DNA from: Hirundichthys speculiger
Taxonomy: Eukaryota; Chordata; Actinopteri; Beloniformes; Exocoetidae
Direction of reading: 5' to 3'
Assembly (NCBI GenBank): GCA_018398805.1
Contig: JAGFBZ010000854.1
Location: forward strand, 310,001-374,000
DNA length: 64,000 bases
Part shown: piece after piece, positions 1-14,100 of the stretch
Numbering within the stretch: the first letter of the stretch is position 1
How the letters are laid out: every line of letters starts with the position of its first letter
Notes under the pieces: generated by a model
The model's database searches: none
Told to the model about the DNA's origin: nothing
What the model saw: the letters and a program-made list of their open reading frames with translations, nothing else
Translations under genes and position numbers: made by a program

Positions 1-319
1 GCCCCGATAACATATATATTTCTGTCAACACAGCAGTGTCTCGCTCCCTCTGAGACCCAGCAGTGAATGTTATGTTCAAGTGACGTCGTCATAATCAGAA
101 AAACGGCCTCTCAATAAGGAAAATCAAGAATACTCCCTCATGTCAGAAAACAACTTAACTAGCTCATCATTTTGGTAGTTGCTGACTTTAGTTCATATTT
201 GTAGTATTTTCCCACATGTTACACATAAAAAAAATAGAAAAGGGCAAAAGAACGACTAGCAAACGAGGGAACTGAGGAATTACACCTTGAATGCAGCCAA
301 AACAAACATGGCGGTGATT

Positions 320-475
320 GTATGGAAATTTCTTTAATGTTTCAGAAGAAGATAGTTCGTTGGTTATTTGTGACAAATGCTCCAAGCGAAGGAGGGAAAA
401 ATAGCTCAAGCTTTAATACGTCAAACCTGATCAGCCACCTGAAACATAACCATCGCTTCCATGCAGTTTTGAAAT
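320..475 (+). pseudogene. Relic of a BED-type zinc finger (hAT transposase / ZBED-like)
   Basis: One frame reads EEDSSLVICDKCSK, with Cys codons at 369-371 and 378-380. After a one-base frame change another frame reads GGKNSSSFNTSNLISHLKHNH, with His codons near 436, 445 and 451. The C-x2-C ... FNTSNL..HLK..H order is that of BED fingers at the N-terminus of hAT transposases and ZBED proteins. The frame break and the immediate run into a minisatellite at about 484 mark it as a dead fragment. The family call rests on motif recognition only. Confidence 0.5.
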
Positions 476-483
476 CGCGTTCC

Positions 484-725
484 TGGTCTGACATCAGTGG
501 TCCTGGTCCTGGGTGGACCTCACTGGTCCTGGTCTTGAGTGGAACTCACTGGTCCTGGTCCTGGTCTGACCTCAGTGGTCCTGGTTCTAGGTAGACCTCA
601 CTGGTCCTGGTCTTGAGTGGAACTCACTGGTCCTAGTCCTGATCCTGGGTGGACCTCAGTGGTCCTGGTATGACCTCAGTGGTCCTGGTTCTAGGTGGAC
701 CTCACTGGTCCTGGTCCTAGTCCTG
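484..725. repeat. Minisatellite rich in GGTCCTGGT
   Basis: Irregular tandem repeat built from GGTCCTGGTC and GTGGACCTCA blocks, with variants of about 25-35 bp. It makes short open frames rich in Trp and Ser that I do not regard as coding. Confidence 0.85.
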
Positions 726-1311
726 AGCTGATGGGCAGCAGCTCTGCTCTCAGTGGCACCAGCTGGTAACAGAGAAGAAGATCTTTGAGTTTCTCTGGAT
801 CTTTGATGGCTCCTGGACTCTCGGGTTTAATTTACAACTAAAGCTGTAACTTAGGTTCTAATCAACGAGCTTTGAGCTGTAAAGACCTCCAGATGGAGTG
901 GAGCATCTGAGCCTGATCAGGAAACCTGCAGAACCTGTTGGAGAGGAGCATCACACCAGCAGCAGCCTGAAGGCCTGAAAGATGTTCAGCAGCTTTGTTC
1001 TGAAGGTCAGATTTATGGGTAAACAGGAACCTTCATTTACTGTTGAATCTGGTAACTGACGCCTCCTCTGAAGAAAAAACCTCTGAAGATCACAGAGAAG
1101 ATCTTTGCTGCTCAGCTGGACTCTTCTTCTGAGTTTAAAGCAGCTTTTAGACTTAGTTCTGTTCTTGGTGGAAATTCTCCGCATCTGCTTCTTTCTGAGC
1201 TCAGTTTTCTGATCACTGCTGCTGTAGAGGACTTGAGAGGAGCAACAATCACCTGAACAGGTAGATCTTCTGGCCTTTTACAGGTGATGATCCCTGATGT
1301 TCTGCTGGAAG
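726..1311. other. Non-coding, no recognised feature
   Basis: Mixed unique-looking sequence between two minisatellites. I see no exon with usable splice phases and no RNA gene. Confidence 0.5.
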
Positions 1312-1570
1312 GAGCTGCAGCCTCTAGTGGTCCGTAGAGGAACTGCAGCCTCTAGTGGTCAGTAGAGGAACTGCAGCCTCTGGTGGTCGGTGGAGGAACT
1401 GCAGCCTCTGGTGGTCGGTGGAGGAACTGCAGCCTCTGGTGGTCGGTGGAGGAACTGCAGCCTCTGGTGGTCGGTGGAGGAACTGCAGCCTCTGGTGGTC
1501 GGTGGAGGAACTGCAGCCTCTGGTGGTCGGTGGAGGAGCTGCAGCCTCTGGTGGTCGGTGGAGGAGCTGC
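1312..1570. repeat. 28-bp minisatellite (copy 1 of 3 dispersed loci)
   Basis: About nine copies of a 28-bp unit, GGAACTGCAGCCTCTGGTGG followed by TCGGTGGA. The reverse complement of the same unit forms the arrays at about 23,895-24,332 and 41,238-41,570. Since 28 is not divisible by three, the array is open in several frames, which explains overlapping repetitive open frames here. Confidence 0.9.
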
Positions 1571-2130
1571 AGAATAATTTGGTGTATTTATAGAACTGAA
1601 CCTGATGCAGGTAGAATCAGCTCTCTGGCTGGTGGGTGATTTCCTCGTTGATCTGATGGATTCATCTTCTGTTCAGACACCTCAGAGCCTCAGAAGGAGC
1701 CAGTTCTCAGGTTTTCATCTGGAACGTCTGCTGGTTTCCAGGTCTGCTGGTTTCCAGGTCTGCTGCTCTGGTTACCAGCTCCTGTAATCCAAACTCTGGA
1801 TGTCCGAACTTACTGATGAGCAGAAGGTTAAACTCTAACTTGTTAGGGTTTAACAGGCTGACAGTTTATATGCAGTATTTTGGGTTGATGGTGTCTGAAA
1901 ATCAGAAGTGAATTGAATCATCAGAGCTTCTTCAGATTCTGGTCTGGGTTGAAGAATGAGGTGAAACTGTTTTCTCAGAACTGGTTCATGTTGGTGAAAG
2001 TTCAGAGTGTTTGAAAGCAGCTACGTTGTGTGTAGATGATATCAGTGTAGGAACATCGGGCGTCTCAGAACATGGTCTTCTAGTGATAAAAGTGTCAGAA
2101 TGACATCTTTTTTTAGGAGGTGACGGCAGC
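1571..2130. other. Non-coding, no recognised feature
   Basis: Region upstream of the presumed ldhb promoter. No exon, RNA gene or clear interspersed repeat recognised. Confidence 0.45.
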
Positions 2131-2138
2131 AGCAGAGA

Positions 2139-2433
2139 TATAAACCGCTGTCACCGCTTCAGCCGTAGAGACGGACACAACGACCGGATAAACCCGGAGA
2201 CGCCGCCTTCACCCTCAGATTCATGCTGTGATACCAGGCTCTGATACCAGGTTCTAATACCAGGCTCTGACCGGGCTGGCTGAGTAGTGGAGATGGTGAG
2301 GAGGGTGGACCTCACGGTTCTGATAAGACTCAGCTACTTAAAGATGAGTTCTGGCTGCAGTCAGTCGACCGGAGCTCCTGCAGCTACAACATCATGATGT
2401 CCCGCTTCCTGACGCCGATCCGCTCCTCATCCT
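2139..2433 (+). promoter_or_regulatory. ldhb: Probable ldhb promoter and non-coding first exon
   Basis: The first coding exon of ldhb begins only 5 bp after a splice acceptor (CTCTACAG, ending at 5,342), so a non-coding leader exon must lie upstream. The best candidate is here: a TATAAA box at 2,139-2,144, about 290 bp of GC-richer sequence, then a strong donor GTAAGT at 2,434. An alternative donor (GTGAGG) lies near 2,296. Several upstream ATGs would sit in the leader. The intron to 5,342 would be filled by a minisatellite and a transposon. This is inference; cDNA would settle it. Confidence 0.35.
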
Positions 2434-2467
2434 GTAAGTCCAGACGTGTCGGTGTGAAGGAGCAGCT

Positions 2468-3358
2468 CTGTGAGGAACCAGTTACAGCTGCTGGGAACCA
2501 GTTAGTGCTGTCAGGGAACCAGTTAGTACTGTCAGGGAACCAGTTAGTACTGTCAGGGAACCAGTTACTGCTGCTGGGAACCAGTTACTGCTGCTGGGAG
2601 CCAGTTGGTGCGGCTGGGGGCCATTTAGTGCTGCTGGGAACCAGTGCTGCTGGGAACCAGTTAGTTCTGTCAGGGAACCAGTTAGTGCTGCTGGGAACCA
2701 GTTAGTACTGTCAGGGAACCAGTTAGTGCTGCTGGGAACCAGTTAGTACTGTCAGGGAACCAGTTAGTGCTGCTGGGAACCAGTTAGTGCTGTCAGGGAA
2801 CCAGTTAGTGCTGTCAGGGAACCAGTTAGTACTGACAGGGAACCAGTTAGTGCTGCTGGGAACCAGTTAGTACTGTCAGGGAACCAGTTAGTGCTGCTGG
2901 GAACCAGTTAGTGCTGTCAGGGAACCAGTTAGTGCTGCTGGGAACCAGTTAGTGCTGCTGGGAACCAGTTAGTGCTGCCGGGAACCAGTGAGTACTGTCA
3001 GGGAACAAGTTAGTACTGTCAGGGAACCAGTTAATGCTGCTGGGAACCAGTTAGTACTGTCAGGGAACCAGTTAGTACTGTCAGGGAACCAGTTAGTACT
3101 GTCAGGGAACCAGTTATTGCTGCTGGGAACCAGTTAGTGCTGCTGGGAATCAATTACAGCTGCTGGGAACCAGTTAGTACTGTCAGGGAACCAGTTAGTG
3201 TGGCTGGGGGCCAGTTAGTGCGGCTGGGGGCCAGTTAGTGCTGCTGGGGGCCAGTTAGTGCTGCTGGGGGCCAGTTAGTGCTGCGGGGAACAAGTTAGTG
3301 CTGCTGGGAACCAGTTTGTGCTGCAGGGAACAAGTTAGTGCTGCTGGGAACCAGTTAG
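2468..3358. repeat. 20-bp minisatellite, left part
   Basis: Tandem array of GGAACCAGTTAGTGCTGCTG and the variant GGAACCAGTTAGTACTGTCA, some 44 copies. It is interrupted by the DNA transposon at 3,359-4,164 and resumes at 4,165. Confidence 0.93.
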
Positions 3359-4164
3359 TAGGGCTGGGCGATATGAACCAAAAGTCATATCCCGATATAT
3401 TTACGCTGAATATCGATATACGATATATATCTCTATTTTTTCTGCAAAGTGGGAGCAAATGTTTAGCCCAATGCAAATATGACATGTCACAAGTAGTTTT
3501 ATTGATACCGACTAGTTCAGTGAACAGTGGCAAAATCAAATGAATAAATAAAAAAACAGGTTTCTTCACCTGGTTCATGAAAAAATGCTCAGTTGTTCAA
3601 ATGATAAAATGGAAACTTAAATACTGCAGTGCTTATCGTGTTCATAGTTTTCAGTAGCGTTTTGAATCCGACTTGTTCCCCAGTTGCAACAGGGAGCATG
3701 TTTTAGCGATGTGATAGGACAGCGCTTTCGTTATAGTACACAACAAGTCACTTTTCTTTTCATAAGGCACACTGGAGGAAAACGAGGCTAGTAGTGGGCT
3801 TTGTTTCAGCTGGAGCTTTTCCAGGATGTGGTTGGCTTGTGGCTGGAGCTTCTGCAGCGTGCAGCTTCACAAAATCTTCATACTACAGTTTGTGCAACTG
3901 TTTTAGGTGGTGAAGAAGATTTGTAGCGCTTGTTTAACTTGTTTATCGCACTCCCTACATATGATGTGATTTTGTTGCTCATCTGATACTTTAAAACTAA
4001 ACCATCTCCAAATTACTGAGCTTCTGCTCAGTGACTCCAGGTCAGCAGAGCAATGATCATTGCGCAAATTTGAACTATATCAATATATACGATATAGTCT
4101 AATTCCATATCCCGGTTGAAAACATATCAATATGATTTTTATATCGATATATCGCCCAGCCCTA
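3359..4164. mobile_element. Non-autonomous hAT-like DNA transposon (806 bp) with exact 8-bp target duplication
   Basis: The ends are inverted repeats: TAGGGCTGGGCGATAT at 3,359 and ATATCGCCCAGCCCTA ending at 4,164. The 8-bp word CCAGTTAG flanks it on both sides (3,351-3,358 and 4,165-4,172). An 8-bp duplication and TAGGG-type termini fit the hAT superfamily. The inside is AT-rich with GATATATCG words at both ends and has no transposase frame. It landed inside a pre-existing minisatellite; the duplicated word is part of the 20-bp unit, so duplication and unit periodicity cannot be fully separated. Confidence 0.8.
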
Positions 4165-5035
4165 CCAGTTAGTGCGTCTGGGGGCCAGTTAGTGCAGCTG
4201 GGGGCCAGTTAGTGCGGCTGGGGGCCAGTTACTGCTGTCAGGGAACCGGTTAGTGCTGCTGGGAACCAGTTACCGGTGGTGTCTGGGGGTGACCCAGTTA
4301 GTATTGTTGGGAACCAGTTATGCTGTCAGGAAACCAGTTACTGCTGGTGGGAACCAGTTACCGGTGGTGTCGGGAGGGGGAACCAGTTACTGCCGCTGGG
4401 AACCAGTTACCGGTGGTGTCAGGGGGGACACAGTTAGTGTTGCTGGGAACCAGTTAGTGTTGTTGGGAACCAGTTCATGGTGTCAGGGGGACCACTTTCT
4501 GGTGTGTCGTTAGGGGGACCAGTTCCTGGTGCTGGGGGTCCAGTTCCTGGTGTGTGTGTGGGGGGGGGGACTAGTTCCTGGTGTGTTGTTGGGGGAACCA
4601 GTTCCTGGTGTGTCAGGGGACCAGTTCCTGGTCTGTCTGGGGAGAGACCAGTTCCTGGTCTGTCGGGGGGGGGGGCAGTTCCTGGTGTCAGGGGGACAAA
4701 GTTCCTGGTGTGTCGGGGGAACCACCTCCTGGTGTGTCGGGGGGGGACCAATTCCTGGTGTGTGGGGGGGTCCAAGTCCTGGTGTGTCAGGAGAACCCGT
4801 TCCTGGTGTGTCGTTAGGGGGGAGACCAGTTCCTGGTCTGTCGGGGGGGGGACCAGTTCCTGGTGTGGAAGAACCAGTTCCTGGTGTGGGGGGGTCCAAG
4901 TCCTGGTGTGTCGGGGGGACCAGGTCCTGGTATCGTTGGGAACCAGGTTCTGGTGTATTTGGGGGGGGGACCAGTTCCTGGTGTCGGGGAACCAGTTCCT
5001 GGTGTGTCGTTGGGGGGGACCAGGTCCTGGTGTGG
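4165..5035. repeat. Minisatellite, right part, grading into a G-rich array
   Basis: Continues the 20-bp CCAGTTAGT array to about 4,480. It then grades into a 22-26-bp G-rich unit, GGGGGGACCAGTTCCTGGTG, to about 5,035. G runs of 6-10 are frequent. Long open frames on both strands here (rich in Gly/Pro/Trp/Cys) are repeat artefacts. Confidence 0.9.
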
Positions 5036-5347
5036 GGTCTCTTGTCTCTGCAGTCCTTTATTTAACTCAGATGTCCAGATGTTTGTTCCTGTAGGTGGAA
5101 CCAGAACTTCTACTGTCATCAGACCAGTTTAATCTAAAAACATTAAGTTTCAGACCTGCAGCGTTAAAACCTGGAGTTTGGACTGTTGTCAGACTGTTGT
5201 GATGGAGACATCTCAGTCCTGCAGGAGTCAGGACTGAGTCTGGACTCCCCTGGCCTAACATGAATGAAGCCCGGTTTTAAGGGTCTGGTGGTGAAGAGGT
5301 CTCTGAAGTGGTCTCAGCTCATTAACTCTGTCTCCTCTACAGTCATC

Positions 5348-8297
<2,950 letters not shown>

Positions 8298-8582
8298 TCC
8301 CGCCCCCACGGAGAACACACGCACCCACACACACACTCCTTATGTAAACCCCACCCCTCTCTGATGGCCCCGCCCCCTTAGCGGCGCAGCCTGCTGTGTT
8401 CCAGCCTGGTGTAGTTACTGCCGGTGTTCCAGGTGAGGCGTGGCCTCCTGGTCCACATCCTGAACCCCACCTTTACCTGAAACCACCTCTGTGGTTGTGA
8501 GGGCGGTGGACGGAGGAGACGCTCTGATGGTGTTAAAGATTCACTTGTTTATCAGCTGTTCATCCACCTGTTTGTGAAACCC

Positions 8583-8588
8583 AATAAA
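8583..8588 (+). terminator. ldhb: ldhb polyadenylation signal
   Basis: Canonical AATAAA 286 bases after the ldhb stop codon, in a normal-looking 3' UTR. Confidence 0.8.
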
Positions 8589-8639
8589 CCTCAACATCAC
8601 CATGGAAACAGCTGTAGAGTGGTTTGTTGGAGAACGACT

Positions 8640-8676
8640 GTTGATGATGGATGGGTGGATGGATGGATGGATGGAT
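8640..8676. repeat. GGAT microsatellite
   Basis: Short run of GGAT/GGGT tetranucleotides just after the ldhb 3' end. Confidence 0.8.
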
Positions 8677-9540
8677 GTGCTCTGGTGGACCTTTGTGAAC
8701 CTCTGTAGACCAGCACTGATAAGATGATTAATTAAAACTGAATTAATGTGAATCTTTGTCTACAGCTGCTAAATATGGAAGCTGCTCTTGACTGACATGC
8801 CTGTGATGTCGCCATGGTAACTGTTGGCCAAGATCACTTTCTAGACAAACTAGTTCAGTTCATTTCAAAACCATTTTTAGTTCTTATTTTTTTAATTTTT
8901 TTTAATCTTGCTGTGAGCGGTTGTCAGAATGATGCCCATATACTAGACCACCACTGACAAGTATTTTATCCATTTTATCTGAAACTATGGGCCCCATCTT
9001 GCGCTAAACCTCCTAAAGCTGCTATTAAGGGATAGCAGGTAGCAGGAGGGGCGTTCCCCCGCAAAGAACGCAATCTTCCACCTCCTGAAACCTGTAATAT
9101 TACCTGCGCTAACCGCTATATTATGCACACATTATGCATGGGAGTGGTTAGGGCGTTCCACCTGTTTAACCAATCAGTGCATCAGTAGCCATTTCCTTTA
9201 AGAGCAGGTTGCGCTACCTGCAAACTGCTATGGAGCGTCTTTTCACCCAGATCGGAGCAGCTCTCATGGGCAGCTGGTCTGGGACTCTGCTGTAGAGCTT
9301 CCTCCTCTTTTTTCCTCCTCCTCCTCTGCACTGATATATACATAACTAGCTCTAACTAATGTGGAGCAAATGATTTAATCATTTCTTTTGTACTACAAGA
9401 AGTTCCAACAAACTGCTCAGAAAAAACTAAAGCCAGTGAGCTTCCAGGAAAGCATTTCTTAACTCCTTTTTTTTTCAATCTACTGTAGAGAGAAGCTGAA
9501 AGGGAAATTTTAATGGGCTGATCCTTCAATGCTGATGTGA

Positions 9541-9634
9541 GGGAGTTCTGGAATTTTAAGAGTTTAATTCTCTCAGAACTCCTTTTTTTTTTTTACTTCT
9601 GAGAGAATTAAACTCTTAAAATTCCAGAACTCCC
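9541..9634. repeat. Perfect inverted repeat (38-bp arms, 18-nt loop)
   Basis: The arm starting GGGAGTTCTGGAATTTTAAG (9,541-9,578) is matched base for base by its reverse complement at 9,597-9,634, with a T-rich loop. Likely the tip of a foldback element. Confidence 0.9.
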
Positions 9635-10229
9635 TTCCTGTCTCCATTGTGGTTGCTTTAGGGTTCAAGAAACAACGAAACAGCGCAATGTTATCGAAAA
9701 TTTGAAAGTGATCCACAATCCAGGATTTCTTCCGGATCACACCCAAAATAAAATCAATTCTTCCTTTTCACATTTCTGACAACTCCTGAAAATGTCATCA
9801 AAATCCATCCATAACTTTTTGAGTTATCTTGAACATATCCCCTCTGCCAAGACGCACAGCCGCTGGGAGCGGTGCTTTTTAAAATACTGCAGAACGGATC
9901 ATTGGATGAGCATTGAGCCAGAGGAACACGTATGATGACATCTACCTTCTACCAGTGATCGCATCTCAGGTGTTCCGAGCTCAAGGAGGGGGTCAGAGGG
10001 ATACGAGCACAGAACAAGAAACTCCACAACAGAGTTCTGTGATCTCCTCGTTTCCTCCACAGCAAACATCTGGATGAGATCATGCCACAGCTGTACAGAC
10101 ATCATCTGCCCTTAAGAGAATAATAACGTATGAAAGTAATACAGTGATGCATAATCGAGAGGTAGAGCCGGTTGTGCAGTCCACATGTGACTGGGTGGAC
10201 GCGCTCTTTTACACGCCGACATGCCAGTT

Positions 10230-10374
10230 GCGCTTTCCACAAACTCGGTATCTTGCTGTACCTGTATCTAGCAGATTTAGGATAGAGGGTAGTGGGTGGT
10301 CAGACCACCTGCTACCCTCTATCCGAAATCTGCTAGATACAGGTACCGCAAGATACCGAATTTGTGGAAAGCGC
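10230..10374. repeat. Near-perfect 145-bp palindrome
   Basis: Symmetric about 10,302: GCGCTTTCCACAAACTCGGT at 10,230 pairs with the mirror end ACCGAATTTGTGGAAAGCGC at 10,374, with only a few mismatches and an essentially absent loop. It lies inside the GGGCCC-ended element. Confidence 0.88.
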
Positions 10375-10533
10375 AAGAGACACGCCCATTGCCGCGCCTA
10401 CAATGTGAGTAAGGGAGTCGGCATAATGGGTAGCAGGTTTAGGGAGCGGAAGATTGCATTAGCGGTTGGCAGAGGCTCCTAAATCTGCAATTTGCAGGTA
10501 GTGGTTAGCAGGAGGTGGAAGATCGGGCCCTAT

Positions 10534-11147
10534 GTGTCCAATCAGAATCCTGAACCAAATCAGCATTGAAGGATCAGCCCATTAAAATTTCTTCTCTCTA
10601 CAGTAGATTGAAAATATGAGGAAAAACTTGCTGCCAAATGGTCTTTATTATCAGACAAAAACAGGTCCTTAAGGTGCAAATGTTTCTTTTCTATTTCAGT
10701 ATTTCTGACTGACAACTGGCTACTGGGACAATATTAAATGTTATGATTTAAATTTAACTGAACACTAAATTCAGTTTAATGTAATTTCTTTATTGAAATT
10801 AAAATGATAATTTAAACAGAGAAAAACTGACCAGTTTAGTACAAAATTCTGTTATTTTTCTCATTATTCTGATTCTCAGATTTCATGTTTATGGAGGAAG
10901 GAAGTGTGTTTGTAGAATAAAACCATTTTTGTTACATGTGAATAAAACACTGGTCTGAAATCATTAACCTGAGTAGCAGCTCCATCTAGTGATGTAACTG
11001 AGGTACTGCAGGAACTTATCCTGATGCTGAAGGGTTTTTCAATATTTAAAAGTGAATTTGACCAAAACATGAAGTGACTTCATGTCTCCTTTTCTGTCTG
11101 AAGTTGTTAACCTGAAAATAAATTCACACTGAAGGAGGTACAAAAGC
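10534..11147. other. Spacer; inverted partner of 9,478-9,538, otherwise featureless
   Basis: 10,557-10,614 (CAGCATTGAAGGATCAGCCC onward) is the reverse complement of about 9,478-9,538 inside the neighbouring element, so the transposon boundary is more complex than its GGGCCC ends suggest. From 10,620 to 11,147 I see only AT-rich unique-looking sequence. Confidence 0.55.
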
Positions 11148-11153
11148 TTTATT
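11148..11153 (-). terminator. kiss2: kiss2 polyadenylation signal
   Basis: AATAAA on the minus strand, about 35 bases past the kiss2 stop codon. Confidence 0.8.
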
Positions 11154-11187
11154 CATAGAAACTTCCAAACGCTGGCCCCCCCCAGTC

Positions 11188-14100
11188 TCAGGTAGGCACC
11201 TCCAGTTCCTGTGAGAACAGACGGGGCAGAAATGTCTCGGTTCTGGCCTGTTTTATGGCTCTTCTGTACATGAAGCTGTCGTAGCGTTTGTTGTAGCGTT
11301 TGTTGTAGCGTTTCCCAAAGCGAAGGCCGAAAGGGTTGTAGTTGAAGTTGCTGCGGCGGTCGTTGCAGAGCTGCAGAGGCTCCACCCGCTCCCACAGGTG
11401 GAGGCAGAGACTGGGTTCTTCTGCAGAGAAACTTCCAGGACTGCTCCTCCGGAGGAATGACAGGACGGCACCTAAAGAAGATCAAAGACACACCTGAGGC
11501 CCACCTGAGACACAGCTGAGACACGCCTGAGAGATGCCTGAGAAACACGAGACATACCTGAGACATGCCTGAGACACAAATGAGAGATGCCTGAGAAACA
11601 CCTGAAACACGACTGAGAAACATCTGGGACACACATGAGAAACACCTGGGATATGACTGAGACACACCTGAGAAACACCTGAGACACACCTGAGAAACGC
11701 CTGAGACATGCCTGAGACATGACTGAGACACATCTGAAACACACCTGAGACACACCTGAGAAACACCTGAGACACACCTGAGAAACGCCTGAGACATGAC
11801 TGAGACACATCTGATACACACCTGAGAAACACCTGGGACATGACTGAGACACACCTGAGAAACACCTGAGAGATGCCGGAGAAACACCTGAGACACACCT
11901 AAGACACACCTGAGACACACCTGAGACACGCCTTAGACATGTTTGAGACATGACTGAGACACATCTGAAACACACCTGAGACACACCTGAGAAACGCCTG
12001 AGACATGACTGAGACACATCTGATACACACCTGAGAAACACCTGGGACATGACTGAGACACACCTGAAACACACCTGAGAAACACCTGAGACATGACTGA
12101 GACACGACTGAGAAATACCTGGGACATGACTGAGACATGATTGAGACACACCTGATACACACCTGAGAAACACCTGGGACATGACTGAGACACACCTGAG
12201 ACACACCTAAGACACACCTGAGACACACCTGAGACACACCTTAGAGATGTTTGAGACATGACTGAGACACACCTGAAACACACCTGAGAAACACCTGAGA
12301 CATGACTGAGACACAACTGAGAAACACCTGGGACATAACTGAGATATGATTGAGATACACCTGAGACACACCTGAGAAACACCTGAGACACGACTGAGAA
12401 ACACATGAGAGACATCTGAGACATGACTGAGAAACATCTGAGACATGACTGAGACACACCTGAGAGATGCCGGAGAAACACCTGAGACACACCTAAGACA
12501 CACCTTAGACATGTTTGAGACATGACTGAGACACACCTGAAACACACCTGAGACATGACTGAGACACAACTGAGAAACACCTGGGACATAACTGAGATAT
12601 GATTGAGATACACCTGAGACACACCTGAGAAACACCTGAGACACGACTAAGAAACACCCGAGAGACATCTGAGACATGACTGAGAAACACCTCAGACATG
12701 ACTGAGGCATGATTGAGAAACACCTGAGACACACCTGAGACACGACTGAGAAACACCTGAGACACGACTGATACTGTGGTCAGACTGGAGTCTAACTGGA
12801 ATTAGACTGAAGGAGTAACTGCAGGAGTTTGTTGTAGTTCTGGACTGTGAATGAGCTTCTCTGCACCCTGATGGACTTCACCTGTTCTACCTGTCGAAGA
12901 CGTAATCAGCTCAGAGGATTCCAGGCAACGGGAACATTCCTTCAACAGATCTGTTTAGACCTTTGGAGGTTTCAACCAAACCTTCACATCTGCTGCTCCT
13001 CCAGCGTTCTGAATGTTAAGTTCTTTTATTTTAGGTTTTAAGTTTGTTTCTTTTTTTTTTAACAACTGTCTGCATTTATATTAACTGTTTGATCCAGAAC
13101 CAGATCCAGAACGGTGTAGTCCTGCAGGAGGTCTCAGGGTTATTCATCCTCTGACAGACCAAACCCTGACTTTGAAATCTCAGTGGAGACCAAAGGACAG
13201 AAGACCTAACCCCTAACCCAGACTGAGATTATGTGGTCTGTGTTGGTCCATATCCACCCCAGAACCTCATCAGTCCAGCCAGACAGAGCAGTGATGTGGA
13301 CCTCCACCATCAACCAGAGACCTCAACCACAACTGGACTGGACCACAGCTGGTGCTAGTCTGGTGGATCAGTGTCACGCAGTAGACCTCCACCAGGGACT
13401 GGATTTACCTCCAGTCTGGCCAGAACCTCCACCAGGGACCGGATTTACCTCCAGTCTGGCCAGAACCTCCACCAGGGACTGGATTTACCTCCAATCTGGC
13501 CAGAACCCCCACCAGGGACCGGATTTACCTCCAGTTCGGTCAGAACCCCCACCAGGAACAAGTCAAGGTGATGAGACTCCCCCACCAGAGGAAACAGAAG
13601 AGGAGGGCAGGAAGACACCAGCCAGCACATCTGGACCACACCTGCTTCTCTGAGGGTACAGCACGAGGATGGGGGGATCCCCCCCCCACACCTGCACCAC
13701 CACCCCACGGATGGGAAGGAGCCCGCCCCCGGCCCAAAGGACACAGAGAGGGAGGAGTTAAACCCAGAGGGCGGGGCCAGAATCCCAGCACCAGCTGAAT
13801 TTATATTTCTATTCCTTTATTCTAAATTCAGCACAGTTCTCCTTTAAATTCATGTTTACATCAGGTTTGTAGTTATTAAAGAACATTCAGGTAAATTAAA
13901 GTTCTGATTTCACATCAAAAAGATAAGAAAATATCATCCACAGTTTGATTTTTATACTTTAACACAGATTTTAAAATGCACTTTAAATTCTGTTTCATTT
14001 CCTTTAAATTGATCCAGATTTTTTTCATCTTTATCTTGATCCAACTGGATTTTCTCGTTTCCTTATAAACGCCTGTAAATTCAGACCGGACCACTTTCCT

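Larger units (their letters stand above)
8989..10530. mobile_element. Composite non-autonomous DNA transposon with GGGCCC termini
   Basis: The left end reads GGGCCCCATCTTGCGC. The right end, on the other strand, reads GGGCCCGATCTTCCACC. TAT flanks both ends (8,986-8,988 and 10,531-10,533), a possible 3-bp target duplication as in PIF/Harbinger-type elements. Words such as GGTAGCAGGAGG and CTACCTGCAAA recur in inverted orientation near both ends. No transposase frame. Two internal foldbacks (9,541-9,634 and 10,230-10,374) and a stretch resembling a common fish interspersed repeat (about 9,700-9,840) suggest nested insertions. Superfamily not certain. Confidence 0.55.

Noticed and set aside
4477..5119. 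Gly/Pro-rich open frames on both strands
   Set aside because: Translations of the G-rich minisatellite in all frames.
11472..12765. Overlapping minus-strand Cys/Ser/Val-rich open frames
   Set aside because: Products of the GAGACACACCT minisatellite within the kiss2 intron; no non-repetitive sequence.
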